In this document: positions 35,864-46,771 of the stretch, piece by piece
How the letters are laid out: every line of letters starts with the position of its first letter
Position numbering within the stretch: the stretch's first letter is position 1
Assembly: GCA_001510575.1 (NCBI GenBank)
Contig: LNGK01000003.1
Coordinates: forward strand, 1,045,755 to 1,109,754
Reading direction: 5' to 3'
DNA from: Knoxdaviesia capensis
Lineage: Eukaryota; Ascomycota; Sordariomycetes; Microascales; Gondwanamycetaceae
DNA length: 64,000 bases
Notes under the pieces: model-generated
Told to the model about the DNA's origin: nothing
The model's input: the letters and a program-made list of their open reading frames with translations, nothing else
The model's database searches: none
Made by a program: the position numbers and the translations under genes

Positions 35864-38800
35864 ATGGCTGAAGCTCCCTACGAGACCGGCAATGGTCTAG
35901 GCAGCGACCCTCCCCAGCTATTGCCCAGCTCCGATCCGCAGCCGGTTGACGCGGCTGTGTCACAGACGATAGTACCGAAAGATTCTGCTCCGAAACGCAC
36001 CCACTCAACTTCCTCCCGCTCCAAGGGCAAGCATGCTGCTGCGCGCAAATCCGTGTCCGAGGCCTCACGTGGCAGCGCATCGAAAGGCCCCGCCCACCCG
36101 CTGCCGGAGTCGGGGGAGGTGGCGAAGGACCCCGCCGATGACACTCATAACGACAGCAAGTCGGAGAGCGACGAGGCCGAGAGTGCTGGGGGCACTGCCG
36201 AAGCTCTCGGCGACGAAGAGGAGGATGAAGAAGACGACGACGACGACGAGGAGGAAGCCGACGATGATGATGAGGAGGAAGAAGATGAGGAGGATGACGA
36301 CGACGAGGACGACGAAGATGAAGAGCCGCGGTTGAAAACTGCGCGATTAACCCAGAGCTTACCGGGCGTGTACCGGAACGGCGATGCTACCAGTGCCTTC
36401 ATGGTGGCAGGAGACAAGATGGTGAGGCTGGTCGTCTCGTTTGTATGCGTTTGAGTGCTAACTGTCAGACTCGCAGATTGTTGGCACCCACAACGGTAAT
36501 ATTGTAAGTACTTTTCGTCTCTCGTCCATGATATTGCTGGTGACACTAACACCCTCCAGCATGTTGTCCAATTACCATTCTTCTCTTCGCTTCGGGTGTA
36601 CCACGCGCATTCGGCCTCCGTCACGTCGGTATCGATATCGCCGTTCCCTCCTCCGAACCCCGAGCCGATCGACTTCTCGAACCTTGCGCCTCCCGGCCCG
36701 ACGCGACGAGCAGCCTCGATGACGGCCGCGCCGTCGGTGGCTTCTGCGGCCGGTTCCGGCTCAACACGCCAGCGCGGCGTGATCCCCATTCCGCAAACGC
36801 CGTCCAACAGTATATACATTGCCACGAGCTCGACCGATGGCAACGTGTGCATCCAGTCTCTGACCGACATGAAGGACGTGCAGCTGCGCAACTTTGCGCG
36901 TCCCGTGCAGGCAGTTGCGCTGTCACCCGACTACAAAAACGACCGCATGTACCTCTCGGGCGGCCTTGCGGGAAATCTTATCCTCACAGTTGGCGGCTCG
37001 CCGGGCCGGAGTACGTCGACGACGATTGGCACGGCGGCAGCTACAGCATCCGGCTGGCTGGGAAGCATCGGCATCGGCGCGAATGCCGGCCGCGACACGA
37101 TCCTCCACTCGGGCGAGGGCACCATCAGCACGATCAAGTGGTCGCTGTCGGGGAGATACGTAGTGTGGCTGAACGAATTTGGAATCAAAATCATCCGCTC
37201 CAAGCTGCATCTCGACCCGGCGGACGCCGAAAGCGCATGGAAGCGCATCGCCCACATTGACCGGCCGCAATCGGAGAACTGGGATACCATGGCCAGCGTT
37301 TGGAACGGCCGTGCCGAGTGGGTTGACGAGAAATCGCTGGAGCTCGATGATGCGACGCCCACTGAGGGTGGCCGGCGCCAACTGGGGTCCAAGCCAGCGG
37401 TTGAGAGACTCCTTGTCGGCTGGGGCGGCAACATCTGGTTTATTCACGTCCACCCTGGCGGCGTTGGTGTTGGCCGAAATGTCGGCGAGCGATCGGTTGG
37501 CCACGCCGAGATTGTAAAGCTGTAAGTGCCAAGAGCAGTGGACACTAATTGCCATCTCGTAACCAAAACTAATAACCGCCCTCCTTAGTCTCCGAATGGA
37601 CTGCATTATTTCCGGCCTGTCGCTGTTTAGCTCGAATCTTCTTCTGGTCCTGGCGTACTGCTTACCAGAAGAAGAGGACGCCGAAGAACCCCCTGCCAAA
37701 GCCAAGTCTGCAAAGGCCCACAGCTCTAAACCCTCAACATCTTCCACCGGCAGCCAGCCATCCGGCGGCGTCCGCCGGAAAGTCAACAACCAGCCACCGG
37801 AGATCCGGTTGATCGATCTGACATCGCAGGCCGAGGTCGACAAGGACGGGCTTATCGTCAGCCGGTACGAGCGGCTGTCGTCCAACGACTACCACCTTGG
37901 CGTGCTTCCCGCGAGGAATATGGCTGCCACGGCGACGTATTCTCGCGGTGCGCTCGAGACGCTGGCGGGGTTGGGGGGCGGCATGTGGAATGCGGCGAGG
38001 AACCCCATGTCGCTTTTCAACTCAGCGGCAAGTGTCCGGAGCGGCAACAGCGGCGATGACTCGGTGTCGAAGATCTCCACGCCGACGTCGAGCTCGCGCA
38101 TTAGCGGCGCCATTGGCCCGCAGAGTGTCCACCCGAACATGTTCAAGCCGGGAATCAAAATCTTCATCCACAGCCCGTACGACTGCATCCTCGCCACGAA
38201 ACGTGACCTGAGCGACCACCTGATGTGGCTGCTGGAGCACAAACAGTACCGCGAAGCGTGGGAGCTGCTGGACGAGAACCCGGATATTCTTTCTCTTCCG
38301 GTCGAACCGTTGGCGGCCGATCGACCGCCGACACCGACAAAGAAGATTTCGGATGACGGAACGACTCTCGATGACAACGCGTCGTCGGCGCCAACCGCAG
38401 TCGGCCAGTCGATGTACTCGATTACCGAGAAGGAAAAACGCCGCATCGGCGAGCTGTGGATCCGCGAGCTGGTCGAAGCGGGTGACTGGGCTTCCGCCGG
38501 ACAGGTCTGCGGCAAAGTGCTACGCACGCCAGACCGGTGGGAGAAGTGGGTGTGGACGTTTGCGGGGGCGAAGCGCTTCGACGAGATCGCATACGCCATC
38601 CCGTCGGAGCCGCTCGACCCGCCGATCCCGCGCACGATCTACGAGGTGGTGCTGGGGCACTACATCCAGACGGACCGGCTGCGCATGCGCGACCTGCTGG
38701 AGCGGTGGGCGCCGGAGCTGTTCGACATCACGACAATCACGACGGCGCTGGAGAACCAGCTCAAGTTTCGCGAGGTGCGGCGCGACAGCGTCGACGAGGG

Positions 38801-40252
38801 CGAGCTGGGCCGCGACTGGCGCATCGTCGTCGAGTGTCTCGCGCGGCTGCACGAGGCCAACGGCCGCTTGCGCGAGGCCCTGCGCTGCTACATCCGCCTG
38901 CAGGATGCCGACGCGGCGTTCCGGCTGATCAAGGACAGCCACCTCGCCGACGCCGTCGCGGACGATATCCCCGGGTTCTTGAGCCTGCGGGTCGACACTG
39001 GCAAGCTGAGCGAAATGTCGCACGGCGAGCTGGAGGAGGCCACTGCCGAGGCGGTGTCGCTGCTGGTCGACGAGGCGCACCACGGCCTGGTCAAGCCCGC
39101 AGTGGTGGTCAAGCAGCTGGAGGCCAACGGGCAGAAGCTGTTCATCTTCTTCTACCTGCGGGGCCTGTGGCGCGGCGACGGGATCAAGGACCACCTGGGC
39201 GACAACGCCGAGCGCGTGGCCATGGACAGCCAGTCGCTGGTTGAGCAGTTTGCCGACCTTGCGGTGCAGCTATTTGCCATATACGACCGCAGCATTCTCA
39301 TGCAGTTCTTGAAGCAGTCGACAAGCTACACATTCGAAAAGGTGAGCCGCCCCCTTTTCTTTTTCTTTTTCTTCTGCTTTTTCTTCCTCTCTCCTTTTGT
39401 ATCGTATTGTCCAGCGCTAACACACGTCTACAGGCCGTCAAAGAATGCGAGACGCTCAACTACGACGACGAGCTGGTGTACCTGTACTCGAAGACCGGGC
39501 AGATGAAGAAGGCGCTGTACCTGATCATCGACCGGCTGCAGGACGTCAAGAAGGCGATCGAGTTTGCCAAGGAGCAGGACGACCCGGACCTGTGGGAGGA
39601 CCTGCTGAACTACAGCATGGACAAGCCGAGCTTCATCCGCGGGCTGCTGGAGCAGGTCGGCACGGCGATCAACCCGATCACGCTGGTGCGGCGCATCCCC
39701 GAGGGCCTGGAGATCCCGGGGCTGCGCGAGGGCCTCAAGCACATCATGAAGGAGCACGAGATCCAGTACAGCATCAGTTCTGGCGTGGCGCGCGTGCTGC
39801 GCAGCGAGGTTGCGGTTGCGCAGCGCGAGCTGCGGCTCGGCCAGCAGAAGGCTATCAAGTTCAACATCAAGGCGGCGGAAGCTGCACCGCCGCCGTCGCT
39901 GCTGGCCGGCCCGCTTGCTGCGCCCCCTGCAGCTATGAACGGCCACGCGGTCAACGGCAGCGCGGTCGGCCGGGGTCCCGAGTACGGCGTGTGCTCGGGG
40001 TGCAAGGAGCTGCTGACGGCGTTTGAGGAGGAGACGCTGGTGGGGTTCCCGTGCGGCCACGTGTTCCACGTGTCGCACCTGTTTGAGCTGCTGGGGCTGG
40101 GCCACCGCGTCGACTCGGACTTTGTGGGGGCACCGAATGCGTCCGACGCCACGCGGTATCTTGTCGGCATGAAGGTCACGCACGCGCGGCTGCTGAAGCA
40201 CAAGATCCGGGGCGGGTGTCCGGTGTGTCCGGAGCGGGTTCCAGACGAGTGA
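35864..40252 (+). CDS. VPS41: HOPS complex subunit Vps41
   Basis: Five exons (35864-36421, 36477-36503, 36560-37521, 37589-39341, 39434-40252) fit in phase and give 1372 residues. Exon 2 is only 27 nt. The first ~160 residues are Ser/Lys-rich, then almost purely acidic (Glu/Asp run coded at 36216-36330). Next comes a WD40-like beta-propeller (DKMIVGTHNGNIHVVQLPFF, SSLRVYHAHSASVTSVSISP, NSIYIATSSTDGNVCIQSL), then an alpha-solenoid with the clathrin-heavy-chain-like repeat (ALYLIIDRLQDVKKAIEFAKEQ, DLWEDLLNYSMDKPSFIRGLL). A C-terminal RING-H2 finger ends it (CSGCKELL...CGHVFHVSHL...CPVCPE). Vps41 tethers membranes for vacuole and late-endosome fusion within HOPS, with the Rab Ypt7. Yeast Vps41 also has an acidic N-terminal region that takes part in AP-3 and membrane-curvature regulation. 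A 92-nt T-rich intron precedes the last exon. Confidence 0.94.
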
Positions 40253-40675
40253 TCTCCCCGTCCTTATCATATCCTTCACTCTCGCCCTCTACGATCTGCG
40301 AAGCTGTTCTTTTCCTCTGCCATGACTCATGGCACACCTCCTTCCCGTCAGGTTGAAGCACTGTCTGTTACTGTCTGTATACACTGTTTAGGGCAGCACA
40401 CCCTGGTTTTCTAGATTTTCTGTGATGTTTGGAGAGGGAGCATTGGGAGCGGCTGTTTTTTTTCTTCTTTTCTATTTCAACATGTATATAGGGGGCCTGA
40501 GGTACCTCGAGACTTTTCATTTCTGGTGTGTGCACAAGCATAGAGATTGAGGATGGAGTGTATTTTTATTTTGAGAGGTACATGGTGCGTATATACCTGT
40601 GTTGATGTTTTATTTACTATTGCCCCTTTTTAATTGTGATAGAGCTTATGGGTGATTGTGGACTATTTTTGTACG

Positions 40676-41100
40676 TATAAAAGCTTCGTCTGTTTCCTTC
40701 TGGGCGTTTGCTTTCTTCTTCCTCTTTTTCCTCCTTTCGTCACCAACTCCAACGACTCTCACCAAATATCACCACCTTGACCGATAACCACTACAAAACG
40801 AATCGAGCACAACCCGGGGCTTTCAACATCACACAGGAACACCTTAAATAGTCAGAGGTGTTCCTGTGTGCCCATGATCGTTCAAGCTTTATTCCATTGT
40901 TCATTGTTCCTTTCATTCCTTGTTTTTCATTCTTTTTATTCATAACTCTTATTAAAACTTAAAAGGTATGTTGTTAACCCTTGAATGCAGATAGTTGTAT
41001 TCTGTTCTAACTATTCAACTTCTCTTGTTCAGCTAGTGCATACTGTTCTTCAGATCCGTTATGGGCTCTTCATAACTGTTCATCAAAGGCAAGTCACCAA
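40676..41100 (+). ncRNA. Candidate spliced non-coding transcript with perfect hairpin
   Basis: Sequence shows a TATA box (TATAAAAG, 40676-40683), followed by a long CT-rich tract (40688-40738) and about 130 nt without any ATG. Next is a perfect 15-bp inverted repeat (arms 40830-40844 and 40856-40870, 11-nt loop). Only a 23-codon frame starts after the hairpin (40874). A consensus intron follows: GTATGT at 40966, CTAAC branch site, AG at 41031-41032, 67 nt, as in real introns nearby. No conserved protein can be assembled on either side. A transcript here would run antisense towards the 3' end of the next gene. The 3' end given is arbitrary. Alternatives are the spliced leader of an unrecognised short gene or a chance arrangement. 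Confidence 0.3.
40830..40870. repeat. Perfect 15-bp inverted repeat, 11-nt loop
   Basis: Left arm CACACAGGAACACCT at 40830-40844, loop TAAATAGTCAG, right arm AGGTGTTCCTGTGTG at 40856-40870. No mismatch in the stem. Confidence 0.9.
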
Positions 41101-41269
41101 CTCCATGCACCCAGTCATCCATTTTGTCGTCTTCCCTGTACTAACTCTTCCGCTCAGCGTGTGCAAGCGCTTCCTCAGTACCCAAGTTGACGATGGCCTT
41201 TCAGATAGGGTGTGGAGGTGAACCGAATCCATGCTCACACATTCCTGTCTCTAAGGGCCATCAGGTATC

Positions 41270-42217
41270 TTACAGGACGAAGAACAGCATCGCGGTAATG
41301 AAGACCAGTGTGGCACTAACGGCGATCTTGACCACGAGTTCTCCGGGACGGAACAGGTCGGCCGCGACCATCGGCGGGATGTCTACAGCGGTTTCTGTGG
41401 CAGCCTGGCGTGTCGTGGGCGGCGTGGCCACGGTCAGCTCGGTCGTGATCTCCTGAACCGGTGTTCCCACAGCGGTGTCGGCTGCGGTGGTGAACATTGA
41501 CAGAGTCAGATCGGGAATTGGCTGTCGGGTCTCCAGGCCGTCCAGGTCCACAAAGTGCAGGATGATGGCGGCGTCGTGTGTTTCGATCCACACGAGGACG
41601 TCCTCGGCCTGCTTGTCGTTGCGGAAGTGCACCGGCAGGAATGCGTACACCACCGGGTCGGTAACCGCCTGGTTGGTGTGCAGCGCGGCGGTATTGGCGG
41701 TGTCGAAGGGAGTGCTGCGGATGGCGGACACGGTCTGCATGGCGCACAGCGGAGTCGGCCCGGTCTCGACCCATTCGGTTACAGCGGTGGTGCGCACAGT
41801 GACTGTGGTGGTAGAAACCGTGGTGCGGACAAATGTTTCGGTGTGCTTGCTCACAACAGGTGTGTTTTCGACCACTGCAGGCGTCTGGCGTTAGTTCTGT
41901 GATCAACTGCTGACTGACGATTTTCCTGGATGCTTAGGGTTGACGTTTTGCGTACCTTCGGCCTTGACCTCGGCGCGATTCTCAACGTGAACACGCGGAC
42001 CATCGAAGTAACCCCGAACTGTCGACGATAGTACGTTTCCCATTAGCACTCCCCTTTCCCAATGCCACACACACGAAGCCCACGAATACATACCATCGTA
42101 ACGCTCGATGTTCGGGTTCCGGTCCCAGAGAGCTAACAGTTGATTCCGCATTAGATTTTGTTCTCGACCAGTCTCGGAGGTCCATTTTTCCATACCGGGA
42201 TTCATCAGGAAGGCCAT
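41270..42217 (-). CDS. Unrecognised tail-anchored membrane protein
   Basis: Three exons, 42217-42094, 42018-41956 and 41874-41270, in phase, giving 263 residues. I do not recognise a family. The N-terminal part (MEKWTSETGREQNLMRNQLL, then RNPNIERYDVRGYFDGPRV) is hydrophilic. The middle is Thr/Val-rich (TTVSTTTVTVRTTAVT), followed by a block that looks folded (AEDVLVWIETHDAAIILHFV). The last 25 residues are PGELVVKIAV followed by a hydrophobic stretch ending FFVL: one C-terminal transmembrane segment with almost nothing after it, the hallmark of tail-anchored proteins inserted by the GET pathway into ER or outer mitochondrial membrane. There is no signal peptide. A second Met four codons downstream (MNPGMEKW) is an alternative start. 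Function unknown. Confidence 0.65.
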
Positions 42218-44133
42218 TTCTCGCAAGGTTGGCTGTGTTCCTTTTTTTTCTCGGGTGGTTTTCTTTTTTTCTCGGTTCCTTTTCTGGGGTGATGCCAGGC
42301 TTTCCCGACAACTTTTGACTTTGGAGTCGTTTCAAAAACCAAAATGTGATGATGATGGTGATGCCGAAAAAGTCTGAAGACGGAGGGAGGTGATGGCGGA
42401 TACTCTGGAAAATTGGTGGGTGTTTTGAGGGTTGTAGGAGAGAAGTAGTTTACTGGTCCTGGTGGACTGAATACATTTCTTTTTACTTCGGTAATTGTGT
42501 GTGCCTGCTACGAGTGAAGCCATCGTGATAGTTTCTGTGTTGTAGGTGTCATTCGTGGTCTTTGATCGACGATGTAAGTGGCATGTCGACAGCTTTGTTC
42601 TAGAGGAGTTAGGTAGATATGTACTATAGGCAATGAGCAGACAAAACCTGCTCTTTGTGTCTGTGCTTTAAAGGAGGGCATCTCATCGTCGAGTTCTTTG
42701 TGGTCCGGGCCATATCCCGGGACATATGAATCAGGGCCCGGAGGTGTGGGGCCGAGCCGGGCTTACATGTCTTAGGGTATAACCCTGGGAAACTTCAACT
42801 ACCCCTGATCTGGACTTCTCCAGTATTTCTGAAGGCCTGCCTGTCTATGCGTCAACTCAATGTGGAATGGAGACCACCGAATACTCTTTTCTTTGATATC
42901 TTGACCTTCGCAAGGAACATGTGCCTGTCTCGTCCATATCACTGCTGTTAACCTCGCGGCATCTACGACTACGTATAAGGTTTCCCACCACAAAGCTTAA
43001 CTTGACAGCTGACAGCAGCCAAATCACGGTCGACGAGCCGGGATCAGGGCAGATCCTGTCCTGCATAAGTTGACTCTAGGAAACCAGAGAGGCTGGGAGC
43101 ATTGAGAGGAGGGAGGGAGATGATACGGCGGTGGTGAAGTGGACGGCTAAATCTTCTTCCGCTGGGATACAGACTCCTGCTTCTCCGACTCCGCAAAGCG
43201 TAAAGTGAGGTCTGCCGGGAAATGAGGTTGCAAAGCGAATAAATCCAGTTCAGCTGCGATGCGGCCGGGCCATGCAAACCTCCCCCCCCCCCCNNNNNNN
43301 NNNNNNNNNNNNNAAAAAAAAAAAAAAAAAAAAAAAAAAAACGCCTGAGTGACTCCCTGCTGGTGAATGGGGCGATGCAACCTGGGTCTCATTCGTCTCT
43401 CTGTCCCTATCGCCGTCACCACCCACTTGAGCGACAGTCTATATACTCAAGTATTTTAATATCATGTTCCATCTCAAATCAATCATCTTGGAGTCGCCCC
43501 GCATCAATGAAGCCCATAGATGTACATGTACATAACTTTTTATATCAATTTCACGATCTCTATCCAGACTCCCCCGAAGCGCCGTGATACTGCCCCCTGG
43601 CCGCCTCCACCTCGAAACAGTTGCCCGGTGAGGCTGAACGCTGCAACGCTCCCAAAGCAGTTTAGCACGATCAAAGTACCAAGCGCTCCTTTTTGTGCTG
43701 TCCGCTTTGGAGAAATGCGCTGCCCGCGCCCCTTCGAACATGGGATTGTGTGTGTGTGTGTGCCTGACGGGATGGCTGCATGGAGGTCCAGTAGACGCCC
43801 ACACAATATGACCTGTTCAATATTGCAGCGGGGAGGAGCTGGAAACCGCGTCGGGGTCGCGGATTGGGAGTTTTTGAACTTTGATTTCAATTTGATTTCG
43901 AACTTGAACCTGAAATTATTCCTTCCGTGTGATGTTGGTTTCTTGTCTTCGGCGATTCACGATATCTTAAGTGGGCAAAAGTCGAGAGACATCTCTGGTG
44001 GTATGGTGCTGAGGCCCAATACACCTGCCGGACACCCTTCTAAACCAGTCAGCTCCTCCAATCCCGACTCTCTATCCCGTCTCTCGCGCTCGTTGTCCAT
44101 CGCAAACCCCGATATTTCTTGATATTCCCGAAC
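42218..44133. other. 1.9 kb divergent intergenic region with assembly gap
   Basis: Lies between two genes transcribed away from each other. A 20-N gap at 43294-43313 is bounded by poly-C and poly-A. On its left are GC-richer segments; on its right are a GT microsatellite near 43748-43761 and AT-rich sequence to 44130. Small frames on both sides of the gap show no family resemblance. A gene broken by the gap cannot be excluded. Confidence 0.5.
43282..43341. other. Assembly gap between homopolymers
   Basis: Twelve C (43282-43293), twenty N (43294-43313), then 28 A (43314-43341). The gap size is probably nominal. Any frame read across it is meaningless. Confidence 0.95.
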
Positions 44134-46428
44134 ATGAAGCCCCGCCGGCTCGTCGCAGTGCTCGGCCTCGGCCTCGGCCTGCCAAGCCCCGGCTGTGCCG
44201 CCGGCACATCCCCGGGCCGCTTCGACCTGCTTGCGCGCCAGGACATGTTCTCCCGCGACGAGGTGGCGGGTATGGACTGCAGTTTCAATTCTAGCGACTT
44301 TATTACTGTGAGCGACGGCGCCGAAAACCCCCAGGCTATCTCCCCACAGCCGGTCTCCCATCAGGAACCCGAGTCGCTAACACGTATCTGACTTCTTCAC
44401 GTATAGAGCGCCCGGAAAACGTGTTTTGAGGAAGCCGTGGCGTTGCAAGCGTGCCCGGACGACGACGTCCCTGCGACGGCCCGGCTCCGGGTGGCCAGCG
44501 CCGTGAACCGGTGCTTCAACTCCGTGTAAGCTTGCTATTGCTGAACCGGTTGTCTTCCCCGTGTGCTGACTCTGGCCATCCTCCTACAGATTCGACTCGG
44601 TCACCGGCCTCAACACCACCCGCAGCGAGAAAGACCCGACCATCCCCGGCTTCAACTCCACCGCCGGAGCCCAGTGCGGAATGCCCAGCTTTGGCGACGT
44701 ACGTGTGCTGACTCCCGCCCCCCGTATTCGGAGTGCATGCACTAACAGCTCTTCTCATGCGACATAGGCCCTGGAACTGGCCTGCCAGTTCGACCTCTCC
44801 AAGGTCGGCGAGATCTGCGAGTCCGGCGCGCGGAACACCACGTCCGCCACGCGCTGGGAGAAGTCCTACCTGGCGTGCCAGGAGCAAGTGTGCGTGCCGT
44901 TCCAACCTCCCCGTCCCCAACTACTACCCCCCGTGAAGATTCCGTTGTCTAACTCCGGTCCTACCGACCTTCTCCGGACAGAGCCATCCACTTCGTCCGC
45001 TGCACCGAGCAAGAAACCGACGACGTCTACGCCTGCATCAAACACGCCGGCGACGCCTCCCGCTGGCTGCCGTTCATGCACGGCTACACCGGCGCCGCCG
45101 CCTGCATCCCCAAGGGCGTCATCCTCGCCGTGCTGCTCGCCGCCCTCTCGCGCTCCGCCATCAGCGTGTTCGCCCAGTACTACGTGTCGTGGCTGATCGC
45201 CCTTCTCCTCGGCAGCTTCAGCCTGATCCCGTCGATCCGCCTCGTGCGCGCCTCCGCCCAGACCGGCCGGCTGAACCGCCGTCGCCGCCGTGCCGCTGCA
45301 TCGGCCCCCACTCCCGCCGACCCCGCGGCTGCGGCCGCGATCCCCGCGCACATGTCCGACGACGAGTCAGAAGACGAGGACGACGACGACGACACCATCA
45401 TCCAGGTGCCGGCCGACCACCCGAAGATGCCCGTGCACACGCGGCTGGCGCTCGTCAAGGCATCGTCGGCGTCGCGCGCTCACACGCTCTGCGGCGGCGA
45501 CTTCGTGCGCCTGTACCACGGCCTGGACGTCACGCAGGAGGTGGTGATCAGCGCGCTGCGCATGACCGAGGTGTTCGCGCGCGAGGCCGCCCCCGCGCTC
45601 GCCATCGCGCTGCGCGCCCACGCCGCCGGCTTCGGCGCCGCGCCGCTCGGCGACACGCTGCTGCTGTGGCTGATGCGGCCGCGCGCATCCTTCTTCATCG
45701 GCCAGCTCGGCACGTACAACGGCTGGGTGGCCATCTCGGCCGCCGAGGTGCTGGTCGACCACCTGGTCGCGGCGATCGGCGGCGGCCTGCTCTGCGCGCG
45801 CTTCTTCTTCCCGATGGTCTCGCAGCCCACCGATCCGCTGCGCTCGCTGCCCGACGCGCCGACGAGCGTCACCGCGTCCATCGCCGGCGCCGCCATCCTG
45901 TTCATCGGCGCGCTGGCCGGCATCGCCTGGGCGGTGCCCAACAGCTTCCTCGCCCCCGGCGGCGGGCCCGGCGCCAATACGCCGTACCTGCCCGACTACC
46001 TCTCGCACGTCAAGTTCCAGCGGCCGGTGTTCTGGGTGCTCACGTACGCCGAGATCCTGTTCTTCCCGCTGGTGGCGCTCGCCGAGGTCGGCAATGCGCT
46101 GCGCCGCGCCTTCCGCCTGTTCCGCTGGCGCCGCAGCCCGCTGACCGAGCCGGTCGTCGAGACCGAGTGGGATGTCGGCGTGGTGTCGATGAAGCCCGAG
46201 GTCAGCGAGTTCATCGACTCGCTGCGCCTATTCTCGCTGCTCATCCTGATCGGCTCGTGGATCTTCTGGGTGTCGTACCTGTACTCGGCCGAGGGCCTGT
46301 TTTGTCCGGATAGTTTGAATTCGCTGGTGTTTGATTTGCTGGCCATTCCGACCTTTATCGAGGCCGGCTTCTGGCTGTTCTATGTCCTGACGGATGATCC
46401 GTACTCGGTTCTAAGACTGCAGACGTAG
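44134..46428 (+). CDS. Unrecognised polytopic membrane protein with Cys-rich ectodomain
   Basis: Five exons (44134-44307, 44407-44525, 44590-44698, 44768-44889, 44982-46428) fit in phase and give 656 residues. The N-terminus (MKPRRLVAVLGLGLGLPSPGCAAG) looks like a signal peptide. Residues ~25-210 form an ectodomain with more than ten Cys spaced as in TCFEEAVALQACPDDD, NRCFNSV and YLACQEQVAIHFVRC, plus several N-glycosylation sequons (NSS, NTT, NST). A hydrophobic block (GVILAVLLAALSR, YYVSWLIALLLGSFSLIP) is followed by a cytosolic basic/acidic loop (RRRRRAAA, then an acidic SDDESEDEDDDDD run). At least four more membrane spans lie in the C-terminal half (ASIAGAAILFIGALAGIAWAV, VLTYAEILFFPLVALAEV, FSLLILIGSWIFWVSYLYS, PTFIEAGFWLFYVLT). 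I know no matching family. A plasma-membrane or wall-sensing role would be speculation. Confidence 0.75.
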
Positions 46429-46771
46429 CCGCAGTGTACAGACTGTACTATATAGTTTTGTCTATAGCGTTTTTGGACTTCCAAGTTCTTTAGAGTTTAT
46501 AAAGTGTCATTTCTGCTGTTATCATCAAGTTGCCATTCAAAATCAAACAGGTGATACAACTCACAACTCACTGGAAGCCGCGTTGAACAAAGGAAATGCG
46601 TTGCTTATTTGCATAACTATGCACGCCACATAGACGCGCTCCTTTCCTTAAAAGAAAAACCAGAATATGTACAAGTCGTCACATCGTCCGCCCCCAACCC
46701 TAACCCTCTATAAACACGTCCACGCCGATCCATCACGTATGAACTTCCACGCCCAGGCTACATCCCGTCTC
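46429..46771. other. Convergent 3' flanks
   Basis: 343 nt between two stop codons, AT-rich, presumably both 3' UTRs. It contains AACCCTAACCCT at 46696-46707. No gene seen. Confidence 0.6.

Larger units (their letters stand above)
40253..41269. other. Intergenic: VPS41 3' flank and candidate non-coding unit
   Basis: The first 400 nt are the presumed VPS41 3' UTR and flank. From about 40676 there is promoter-like sequence, described separately as a candidate non-coding transcript. It ends at the stop codon of the convergent tail-anchored protein gene. Confidence 0.5.

Noticed and set aside
43147..43422. A reading frame across the N gap
   Set aside because: It includes unknown bases and homopolymers and cannot be interpreted.
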